Position numbers and translations under genes: made by a program. Below are positions 1 through 4,808 of a stretch of DNA of 8,233 bases, piece by piece. Source of the stretch: JADFNO01 sp965369945. GTDB taxonomy: Bacteria > Planctomycetota > Phycisphaerae > Phycisphaerales > SM1A02. The notes beneath the pieces are model-generated. The model did not search any database. It saw nothing but the letters and a program-made list of their open reading frames with translations, and was not told the DNA's origin. Each line of letters begins with the position of its first letter. Within the stretch, counting starts at the first letter, position 1. The stretch lies in the NCBI GenBank assembly GCA_965369945.1, contig CBDUST010000206.1, positions 1 to 8,233 on the forward strand, given 5' to 3'.

Positions 1-55
1 GCGCGATATTTTCGCTCGGTCGGCGTTCTACCGGTGGATCAACGAAATCCCCTAG
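1..55 (+). CDS. C-terminal end of an upstream gene; possible trypsin-like serine protease tail
   Basis: Only the last 17 codons and the TAG stop (53-55) are inside the window. The frame beginning at base 2 reads RDIFARSAFYRWINEIP. The pattern (I/V)F-x-R-x-(S)AF-x-x-WI resembles the end of S1 (trypsin-like) peptidases, where a VYTRVS-type strand leads into a C-terminal helix with a Tyr/Phe...Trp-Ile motif. That is a family resemblance seen in a very short stretch, so the identity is weak. The existence of a gene end is better supported, because the next gene has its Shine-Dalgarno only a few bases downstream and starts 19 nt after this stop. The spacing suggests co-transcription with the sigma-factor operon. 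Confidence 0.45.
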   Translation, partial: RDIFARSAFYRWINEIP

Positions 56-74
56 GAACCTGGAGACCCAACAG

Positions 75-1007
75 ATGACAATGCTCATGAAAAGGACCTC
101 CCTACTGGCGTGTATGGCGGCGCTGATCTTGCTGGTTGGTGGTGGGCCGACATTGGCCGCCAACCCCTCGAACGACGAAGTGGGATTGATCTCGGTGAAG
201 TTCGCAGGCGGATCGGTCACGGATTACTTCGACGCGCTGGTCAAGGAAGCGGGAACGATCAACGTCATGCTGGCGCCGGAGGCAGCCGATGTGTCGATGC
301 CGCCGGTGACGCTGACCAACGTGAGCGTTTCAGCTGCGATCGGCCTGGTTGACGGGCGCTCAGCTTCGCCGCCAGGTCGTGTCATCAAGCTGAATGTTCG
401 CCAAATGCCTCAGTACCACGACGGCGCGCTACCGACGTATCAGGTTCGAGCGGAGGTTCGCCCCACGGGGGGTGGGACATACACCAGTGTTTGGACGATT
501 GCGGGTCTGTTGCGGGGCGACGTCTTTGATGCCGATGATGTGCTGGCGGCTGTGGAGGCCGCCATGGACATTCTCGCGTCGACGGATGAACCGACCATTC
601 GATTCCATAAGGAAACGGGTGTGCTGATAGCCCGCGGTGATCCGCGGCAACTGAGCACGATCAAGGAGGTGCTTGAGCAGCTCGAGCAATCGCAGATTCT
701 GATGTCCCAGAAGCCGATGCAGGAACTGCATGATCAGAACGCGGCTCTCAAGACTGAGCTGGCGAATGCAGAGGCGCGCCTGGCCGACCTGACCGTCCAG
801 TGGGATACTGCACGTGATGAGCTTCGGCTGTTCCGAGTCGATTTGGAAGCTCAGATGGCGCGACTTGCTGAGATGGAGCGTAGACTTCGTCTGAAGGATG
901 AGGACTTACTCGACCTGACATTGTTGCTCAGAAAGACGCAAGCGGAACTGGACGCCGAACGGAGGAAACCGACTGGTGACCGCAAATCACGGCGCGACAA
1001 CCCATAA
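75..1007 (+). CDS. Exported protein with STN-like N-terminal domain and long C-terminal coiled coil
   Basis: Codes for 310 residues. The start at ATG 75 is chosen over the in-frame ATGs at 81 and 87 because GGAG (62-65) lies 9 nt upstream. Residues 1-29 form a signal peptide: Lys-Arg at 6-7, a hydrophobic core, and likely cleavage near Ala28/Ala29. Residues about 37-94 (short beta strand, amphipathic helix, a VTLTNVSV strand, then a helix) resemble the STN domain of secretins and TonB-dependent receptors. Residues about 174-203 (TIRFHKETGVLIARGDPRQL then a helix) look like the strand-helix unit seen in secretin N-domains. Residues about 215-297 are a heptad-rich, highly charged coiled coil, and the tail is basic. 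It lacks the beta-barrel domain of a true secretin. The last 32 nt overlap the downstream sigma-factor gene and contain its ribosome-binding site, so the two are probably translated in a coupled way. The role is unknown; an envelope sensor or scaffold tied to the sigma factor is an inference. Confidence 0.75.
   Translation: MTMLMKRTSLLACMAALILLVGGGPTLAANPSNDEVGLISVKFAGGSVTDYFDALVKEAGTINVMLAPEAADVSMPPVTLTNVSVSAAIGLVDGRSASPPGRVIKLNVRQMPQYHDGALPTYQVRAEVRPTGGGTYTSVWTIAGLLRGDVFDADDVLAAVEAAMDILASTDEPTIRFHKETGVLIARGDPRQLSTIKEVLEQLEQSQILMSQKPMQELHDQNAALKTELANAEARLADLTVQWDTARDELRLFRVDLEAQMARLAEMERRLRLKDEDLLDLTLLLRKTQAELDAERRKPTGDRKSRRDNP
961..978 (+). promoter_or_regulatory. Ribosome-binding site and GTG start of the sigma-factor gene
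   Basis: GGAGGA (961-966) sits 9 nt before GTG 976, inside the preceding coding region. This strong Shine-Dalgarno decides the start: no downstream in-frame start, such as the GTG at 1048, has a comparable site. The placement implies translational coupling with the upstream gene. Confidence 0.7.
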
Positions 1008-1605
1008 CTGGCTTTCAGCGGCGATCTCATCGCCCCGCAGCCTGCACGTGCCGTCGAAAGTCAGATCACTTACAGAGGCGATCGCTTCGGGAAACACCGA
1101 GGCGTTCGCTACGTTCTACCGGCGGTGGTTTGACACGATGTACGCCCAAGCTCGAAGCGCATCCGGTCGGGACGAATCGTTCTGCCTTGATGTTGTTCAG
1201 GATGCGATGTTGCGCGTGATCAAGTCGGTGCCCTCGATGGCGAGCGATGACGATCTGCGCCGCTGGCTGCGCGTTGTTGTTCAATCATGCGCGTATGATC
1301 GCTTCCGTGAAGAGGCGCGGCGCAAAGCGCGCGAACAGCGCGCCGTTGCGGTGCGTGGGTTGAGCAATTCCAATGGACAACTAGGGGCCGACGAGGAGAC
1401 CATCGATCGAATTCGTTGGTTGGAGAGCGAGTTGCAATCGTTGGATGACCGCGACGTACAACTGCTGCTGATGCGGCATCGGTTCGGCTGGACGCTGAAG
1501 CGGATCGGCCGAACCTTGGGGATGAAGCCCGGCGCAGTTGACGGACGGATCAGGCGGGTGTTGAGCAAGCTGCGCCGCCGAGCCAAGGAGCAATCGGATG
1601 AATGA
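976..1605 (+). CDS. ECF-type RNA polymerase sigma factor
   Basis: Codes for 209 residues with a GTG start. It directs RNA polymerase core to a specific set of promoters. Sigma region 2 spans about residues 32-118: the DVVQDAMLRVIKSV stretch (72-85) is the core-binding helix, and LRRWLRVVVQSCAYDRFREEARR (in the range 94-116) carries the -10-recognising helix. Region 4 covers about 150-203, with the helix-turn-helix in WTLKRIGRTLGMKPGAVDGR (172-191) followed by a basic helix. There is no region 1.1 or region 3, as expected for the ECF group. The first 30 residues are an extension beyond the usual domain start. The gene overlaps the upstream exported protein by 32 nt and the downstream membrane protein by 8 nt, a typical sigma/anti-sigma layout. 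Autoregulation is common in such operons, but no promoter copy can be shown here. The subfamily cannot be assigned by eye. Confidence 0.9.
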   Translation: MTANHGATTHNWLSAAISSPRSLHVPSKVRSLTEAIASGNTEAFATFYRRWFDTMYAQARSASGRDESFCLDVVQDAMLRVIKSVPSMASDDDLRRWLRVVVQSCAYDRFREEARRKAREQRAVAVRGLSNSNGQLGADEETIDRIRWLESELQSLDDRDVQLLLMRHRFGWTLKRIGRTLGMKPGAVDGRIRRVLSKLRRRAKEQSDE

Positions 1606-2035
1606 ACATGAACGCAGCCAATTGACACCAGACGGCGAAGCGCGACGTGAGGCAATGCTTGATGAACTTGTTGGCGCCATGCAACGGGTTCATCACAGGC
1701 GGCGAGTTCGACGCCGTGCGGCAAGCGCATCGGCTGTATTGGCGATATTCGCGGGGATGGCTTGGGTGATCGGATCGCAGTTGTCGGTAGGTGATCCAGA
1801 GCAGATGCGGATCGCCGAAACTCAGCCGCAACCGCAGCTGCCGGACGCACCTCCGACCAAACGCCTCATCCAAACGGTGGACGACGATCAACTGTTAGCG
1901 TTGCTGGCGCAGCTCGATCGTCCAGCCGGGATCGTGCGAAGCGAAGGTGAGATATGGCTGACCAACGCCGTCACTGATGCCGAGCTTGGGTTGACGCCCC
2001 CGCCCCCGGAACCAGTCGATCCTTCGACGATGTGA
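1598..2035 (+). CDS. Single-pass membrane protein, probable anti-sigma factor
   Basis: Codes for 145 residues. AAGGAG (1585-1590) lies 7 nt before ATG 1598, and the first 8 nt overlap the end of the sigma gene. An acidic-to-mixed helical N-terminus (about 1-32) is followed by the very basic VHHRRRVRRR (31-40) and one membrane helix (about 43-62). The positive-inside rule places the N-terminus in the cytoplasm and residues 63-145 outside. The exterior part is rich in Pro and Gln (QPQPQ, PPPPEP). The small cytoplasmic segment, one helix and direct coupling to an ECF sigma gene fit an anti-sigma factor that tethers the sigma protein to the membrane. The zinc-binding H-x3-C-x2-C signature of the ZAS anti-sigma class is absent, so it would belong to another type. 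The function comes from context, not from a recognised domain. Confidence 0.65.
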   Translation: MNEHERSQLTPDGEARREAMLDELVGAMQRVHHRRRVRRRAASASAVLAIFAGMAWVIGSQLSVGDPEQMRIAETQPQPQLPDAPPTKRLIQTVDDDQLLALLAQLDRPAGIVRSEGEIWLTNAVTDAELGLTPPPPEPVDPSTM

Positions 2036-2081
2036 CGCGATCCGACACGCTCGGGGCGAATCGAGGTAGACTGCGCGTGAT

Positions 2082-2777
2082 ATGAATCGGCGAGTGACGC
2101 ATCTAGGTTCACTTGTTGTGTTGCTGCTTTGCGGATTGCACAGCGGCTGCGCGACCAGCCAGGGGCCGGACGTTCTTTCGATCGACAGTCAAACGTATCC
2201 CGAAGCGTTTGATGCCGCGGTCGAGGCCGCGCGGGTGGCTGGGCTGTCGCCGATCGTGCAGGACCGGCGCAGCGGTTTGATCGAGACCGAGCCGAGGATT
2301 GCCGGCTCCGTGCTCGAACCGTGGCGAACGGACAACGCCTCATTCACGCAAACGATCGAGAATACGATCACGTTTCAACGGCGTCGGGCCCGGTTTGAGT
2401 TCGCGCCGGTTATTTTCCAGCCGGACCAGTCGCCGGATGCGCCGCTGACCGGCCCCGACCTGTTTGGAACGCAAGAGGCCGAGGTGGATCTAACGCGGCA
2501 TGCCGGTGCGATTGAGTTGCGTGTGTGGGTGTATGTGGAGCGGTCCTACACGCCTGGATTGCGCCGCAGTACGTGGACTCGCGCCAAGACCACGAGGACG
2601 CGGATCGTACCGGCCGAGGAAGAGGAAGCGCTTGGGAAACAGTTTTGGACGCCGGTTCACCGGGATGAGGCGTTCGAACGTCGGCTCCTGGCGGTAGTGC
2701 AGAGCGCGCTGGCCCAACAGTCCGAGGCGTCGTCGGACGTGCCGAATGGCGAAACGGTCGCGGCGACGAAACGATAG
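2082..2777 (+). CDS. Putative envelope lipoprotein
   Basis: Codes for 231 residues. The first 22 residues are a lipoprotein-type signal peptide with a hydrophobic core (LVVLLL, 11-16) and a candidate lipidated cysteine at 23 in LHSGC. The -3 position is His rather than the usual Leu/Val/Ile, with Leu at -4, so the lipobox is slightly irregular. Residues about 35-80 (YPEAFDAAVEAARVAGLSPI, then DRRSGLIETEP) match a pattern I associate with planctomycete lipoproteins: a helix followed by a strand saying that the variable is re-expressed as RxGxIxTEP. A second strand-rich half (about 100-175, including IELRVWVYVERSY) follows, then a C-terminal helix and a polar tail. The Shine-Dalgarno is weak (GAGGT at 2063-2067, rather far away). 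The gene is 46 nt behind the anti-sigma candidate, so it could be read through from that operon. It converges on the next gene with only 17 nt between stops. No function is known to me. Confidence 0.75.
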   Translation: MNRRVTHLGSLVVLLLCGLHSGCATSQGPDVLSIDSQTYPEAFDAAVEAARVAGLSPIVQDRRSGLIETEPRIAGSVLEPWRTDNASFTQTIENTITFQRRRARFEFAPVIFQPDQSPDAPLTGPDLFGTQEAEVDLTRHAGAIELRVWVYVERSYTPGLRRSTWTRAKTTRTRIVPAEEEEALGKQFWTPVHRDEAFERRLLAVVQSALAQQSEASSDVPNGETVAATKR

Positions 2778-2794
2778 AGCCGGGCACTGAAACG

Positions 2795-3349
2795 CTAGGC
2801 GGCGGCCGGTGCGATCTCGCCGGGTTCGGTAACGCCCAACAAATCACCGGAACGTTCACGCACCGCGCAAACGGACTTGAACGCATCGTTATCGCCGAGT
2901 TGCCACAGCACGATGGTTGATTCGACCGCGTTGTTACGCCAAGCGCCGATGACCGACTGCGTCCGGCGGAACGCAGTCAGTCCCTCATCGATAGCGGCTG
3001 AGACTTGCGCTTCAACCGTTTCGCCAATATCTCGATGGTGTTGGAGGTAATCCAACAATCCCCGCAGGGCCACAGCCGAGGCGGCGACCGAGCGCGAGAA
3101 GTGGCCATCATTCCGTTGCATCTCCAGCAGTTGCATCGCCAATCGCTCAGCGAGCGGTGTTGGTGCGTAGGTCAGCTCACAACACCGCTGCAAGGCGAGG
3201 CCGCACGCCGCCGCCGCGACTGCGTCCGACACCTCAAGATGCTCGGCGACTGCTCGATTCACACGCCGCCCGTTGCTGAGCACCTTCTCAACGAGCCGGC
3301 CGTACGATTCTGCGGTGAGCAGTCGCTCAATATGGGTCAGGCTAATCAT
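2795..3349 (-). CDS. Small all-helical protein with two QW-like (terpene cyclase/prenyltransferase toroid) motifs
   Basis: Codes for 184 residues from ATG at 3349. That start is chosen because GGGAGGT (3360-3354 on the minus strand) lies 4 nt before it. The reading frame stays open a further 86 codons upstream, but that part crosses the divergent promoter region and looks non-coding. The protein is almost entirely helical. QRNDGHF (78-84) followed by a small-residue helix, and TQSVIGAW (130-137) followed by another helix, match the Q-x-x-(D)-G-x-(W/F) motifs of squalene-hopene cyclase and prenyltransferase alpha/alpha-toroid repeats, spaced about 53 residues apart as in that fold. It is far shorter than a cyclase (usually over 600 residues), and no DxDD or other catalytic acid motif is visible. 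A non-catalytic toroid fragment or helical-repeat binding protein is more likely than an enzyme. No signal peptide is seen, so it is probably cytoplasmic. The function is unknown. Confidence 0.7.
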   Translation of the reverse strand: MISLTHIERLLTAESYGRLVEKVLSNGRRVNRAVAEHLEVSDAVAAAACGLALQRCCELTYAPTPLAERLAMQLLEMQRNDGHFSRSVAASAVALRGLLDYLQHHRDIGETVEAQVSAAIDEGLTAFRRTQSVIGAWRNNAVESTIVLWQLGDNDAFKSVCAVRERSGDLLGVTEPGEIAPAAA

Positions 3350-3367
3350 GTGGACCTCCCGATCATC

Positions 3368-3385
3368 ACCCGAGTCAGTTCGGGT
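3368..3385. promoter_or_regulatory. 18-bp dyad ACCCGA-N6-TCGGGT upstream of the minus-strand gene
   Basis: ACCCGA (3368-3373) and TCGGGT (3380-3385) form a perfect inverted repeat, 19-36 nt before the ATG of the minus-strand gene. It abuts the candidate -10 region. The right half is repeated within GTTCGGGTT at 3423-3431. An operator for a dimeric regulator is a reasonable inference, but no known consensus is matched. Confidence 0.4.
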
Positions 3386-3436
3386 TATGTTTGGGTATCG
3401 TGGAAGGTTTGTCAAGGCCAATGTTCGGGTTTTGTT
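3378..3436. repeat. Imperfect 14-bp direct repeat in the divergent spacer
   Basis: GTTCGGGTTATGTT (3378-3391) and GTTCGGGTTTTGTT (3423-3436) agree at 13 of 14 positions and start 45 bp apart, a little over four helical turns. They flank the candidate -35 element of the minus-strand gene, consistent with paired binding sites of one regulator. Confidence 0.45.
3384..3415 (-). promoter_or_regulatory. Candidate promoter of the minus-strand gene
   Basis: On the minus strand TTGACA (3415-3410) is a perfect sigma-70 -35 element. The -10 is poor: AAACAT (3392-3387) at 17 nt spacing matches 3 of 6 bases, and CATAAC (3389-3384) matches 4 of 6 but at 20 nt. Transcription would begin around 3380, giving a leader of about 30 nt. 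The weak -10 would be consistent with dependence on an activator, or with the site being fortuitous. Confidence 0.35.
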
Positions 3437-3444
3437 ACACAAAA
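3430..3444. promoter_or_regulatory. 15-bp AT-rich palindrome TTTTGT-TAC-ACAAAA
   Basis: Perfect 6+3+6 inverted repeat. It is AT-rich against a GC-rich background and lies in the middle of the spacer between two divergent genes (start codons at 3349 and 3606). It overlaps the second copy of the 14-bp direct repeat. This is the look of an operator, but the regulator is unknown. The arms are too weak for a terminator. Confidence 0.4.
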
Positions 3445-3605
3445 TCGGATGCGATCTGTGGAAATGCGAGATTCCGCGGTAACAGCGGCCTATCGATTCC
3501 CAACGAGGCTTACGGAGCGAGTCTCGATTTTCGCGGCTGCTCTCGGCGCCCTCGGTATAAGCAGGGCCGGAGTACATCGCCGACGCGTCGGCAGGGAGGT
3601 TCACC

Positions 3606-4442
3606 ATGTCCGATCAAGCACCCGCAGCAGCAGCACCGTATTACCCGCAGCAGCCCTACGTGATGGTGCCGGTCCGTGAGCGCAACGGGCTGGGCGTGGT
3701 TGGGTTTATCATTGCGTTGGTCGGACTGGTTATCCCCACCGGCATCGTGGCTCTATTGGGGCTGATGATCAGCCTCGTTGCCCTGGGTCGTGCTCCGAGA
3801 GCGTTTGCAGGTCTGGGCGTGATCACCGGGCTGTTCGGCACGGTGATTTGGCTGGTAATCACAATCGTCGCGGTCTTCGGCATGCTGATCGCCGGACTAG
3901 TCGCGGTCGTCTTCGGAGCAGGGGCGTTCATTCTCACCCAGCCGGAGATCATTGAAGTGACCTCCGACATGCTCAACACGTCGATGGTCGTGGTCGAGTA
4001 TGAAAAGGATCACGACGAGTTGCCCACGGACATCGCTGCACTTGGCCTGGGCGTACCCACACAGACCGATCCCTGGGGCCGTGCGTACCAGTACAAGTTG
4101 GTGGACGCTGACCCGGGCTTCGATATTGTGAGCAGCGGCAGCGACGGCGAGTTCGACACGGATGACGACATGGCCCTGAGTGGGCTTCACAAGGTTTGGG
4201 GGGACGCGTTCGAGAGCTTCGGCTCCAAGATGGAAGACCTGTGCAAGAGGCTCGAGCGACTGGAAGGAACGAATATCCGCTTCGATCAGCATGCCTCCGG
4301 CCACACCTTCTCATGGAGCGACTTAGATCACGCAAAACGGTACCGCGAGGCTGCGCTTGCCGCGGCTGCCGCTTCAGTTGACGGAACCTCAGCACCGGTC
4401 GCTGTACACGACAAGTACGCGACCGAGTCCGACGAGGACTAG
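3606..4442 (+). CDS. Polytopic membrane protein with a GspG-like (type II pseudopilin) globular domain
   Basis: Codes for 278 residues. GGGAGGT (3594-3600) precedes ATG 3606 by 5 nt. A Pro/Ala/Gln/Tyr-rich cytoplasmic head (about 1-24) leads into a Gly/Ile/Val-rich multi-helix membrane domain (about 28-110) that resembles DUF4190-type domains (GVVGFIIALVGLVIP...). Residues about 120-190 resemble the C-terminal half of GspG, the major type II secretion pseudopilin: a helix with VVVEYEKDHDELP, then DPWG (155-158), YQYK, a FDIVSSGSDG strand-turn (172-181) and the acidic loop EFDTDDD (182-188), which corresponds to the GspG calcium-binding loop. No GFTLIE-type prepilin peptidase site precedes the last membrane helix, so processing and pilus assembly are unlikely. 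The C-terminal 85 residues are helical and end in ESDED. Only one copy of the domain is present and no secretion genes are nearby. The role is unknown; a membrane-held extracytoplasmic Ca-binding domain is the inference. Confidence 0.75.
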   Translation: MSDQAPAAAAPYYPQQPYVMVPVRERNGLGVVGFIIALVGLVIPTGIVALLGLMISLVALGRAPRAFAGLGVITGLFGTVIWLVITIVAVFGMLIAGLVAVVFGAGAFILTQPEIIEVTSDMLNTSMVVVEYEKDHDELPTDIAALGLGVPTQTDPWGRAYQYKLVDADPGFDIVSSGSDGEFDTDDDMALSGLHKVWGDAFESFGSKMEDLCKRLERLEGTNIRFDQHASGHTFSWSDLDHAKRYREAALAAAAASVDGTSAPVAVHDKYATESDED

Positions 4443-4481
4443 CCGGGTCAGTCTGAGCGACAACGAAATCGACAGAATACG

Positions 4482-4502
4482 CTGATCCCATCATGGGATC
4501 AG
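4482..4502 (+). terminator. Hairpin, possible terminator of the GspG-like gene
   Basis: CTGATCCCA (4482-4490) and TGGGATCAG (4494-4502) form a perfect 9-bp stem with a TCA loop, 40 nt after the stop codon. Only three T residues follow (4503-4505) before a GC run, so it is a poor intrinsic terminator. An operator or a repeat element are alternatives. Confidence 0.35.
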
Positions 4503-4537
4503 TTTGCGCGCGCACGAGTCGCCGTAGAAGAACTCAA

Positions 4538-4562
4538 CACAGAGGCACAGAGGACACAGAGG
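4538..4562 (+). repeat. Three tandem CACAGAGG octamers
   Basis: CACAGAGG occurs at 4538-4545, 4546-4553 and (after one extra A) 4555-4562, followed by GGGGAAGAAGGGATGAGGGA-like purine-rich sequence. Strings of the type ACAGAGG...ACAGAGG are, to my knowledge, dispersed intergenic repeats in planctomycete and some other bacterial genomes. The dispersal cannot be confirmed from one window. Confidence 0.6.
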
Positions 4563-4604
4563 GGAAGAAGGGATGAGGGATGGGAGTGTGGGCGACGGGG
4601 GGCG

Positions 4605-4641
4605 CGAGATAGCCGAGGGTGGCAACCCTCGGATCATCTCG
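4605..4641. repeat. REP-like hairpin with two-part stem
   Basis: The inner stem CCGAGGGT (4613-4620) pairs with ACCCTCGG (4625-4632) around a GGCA loop. An outer stem CGAGAT (4605-4610) pairs with ATCTCG (4636-4641) across a small asymmetric internal loop (AG / ATC). The sequence has no T-tract, which argues against a terminator. It looks like a repetitive extragenic palindrome or a structured RNA element. Confidence 0.5.
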
Positions 4642-4658
4642 CCACACCACGACCCCGC

Positions 4659-4696
4659 TTAGCGGCCGCTCCCCGAGCGGCGTGGTTGAGCGCTAA
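4659..4696. repeat. Second REP-like palindrome ending in CGCTAA
   Basis: TTAGCG (4659-4664) pairs with CGCTAA (4691-4696). Inside it GCCGCT (4665-4670) pairs with AGCGGC (4676-4681) around CCCCG, leaving 9 unpaired bases on the right side. A GCTAAA end is shared with the element at 6271-6297. This suggests related extragenic palindromes of the kind mobilised by RAYT transposases, but no such gene is in the window. Confidence 0.45.
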
Positions 4697-4740
4697 ATCG
4701 ACCGATCGCGCTCTCTGGGTCAGACTGCCGAAATTTAGGC

Positions 4741-4768
4741 TTGGAATCCTCGGGGGGAGCGTTACACT
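4741..4768 (+). promoter_or_regulatory. Candidate sigma-70-type promoter of the FG-GAP/dockerin gene
   Basis: TTGGAA (4741-4746, 4 of 6 to TTGACA) and TACACT (4763-4768, 4 of 6 to TATAAT) are separated by 16 nt. Transcription would start near 4775, giving a leader of about 34 nt. A near-palindrome GCCGAAATTTAGGC (4727-4740, 12 of 14) abuts the -35 and could be an operator or an AT-rich upstream element. Confidence 0.35.
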
Positions 4769-4808
4769 GGAAGGCCGATAGCATCCGGTTCTAGCGTAGG
4801 AGGAGAAC

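Larger units (their letters stand above)
4443..4808. other. 366-bp non-coding spacer holding repeats, hairpins and a candidate promoter
   Basis: No convincing gene is seen on either strand. In order it contains a 9-bp-stem hairpin (4482-4502), a CACAGAGG triplication (4538-4562), a purine-rich G-run tract (about 4561-4604), two REP-like structured elements (4605-4641 and 4659-4696), a near-palindrome (4727-4740), a candidate promoter (4741-4768) and the ribosome-binding site AGGAGG (4798-4803) of the next gene. Confidence 0.6.

Noticed and set aside
1281..1850. Long open frame on the minus strand opposite the sigma and anti-sigma genes
   Set aside because: It lies antisense across two well-supported overlapping genes, has a low-complexity Arg/Ser/Pro composition and no Shine-Dalgarno. 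It is a GC-rich shadow frame.
2410..2886. Minus-strand open frame covering the end of the lipoprotein gene
   Set aside because: Pro/Arg/Ser-rich shadow of the lipoprotein gene, overlapping the end of the real minus-strand gene in another frame.
3350..3607. N-terminal extension of the QW-motif protein up to 3607
   Set aside because: The extra 86 codons cover the dyad-rich divergent region and would overlap the start of the opposite gene. A strong SD directly precedes ATG 3349.
4538..4562. Short CRISPR-like array
   Set aside because: The octamers are directly adjacent with no spacers and no cas genes nearby.
4445..4728. Similar GGGTCAGTCTG and GGGTCAGACTG strings at both ends of the spacer, as possible terminal repeats of a small mobile element
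   Set aside because: Only 11 bp long, with no target-site duplication seen and other sequence beyond both ends. Coincidence is likely.
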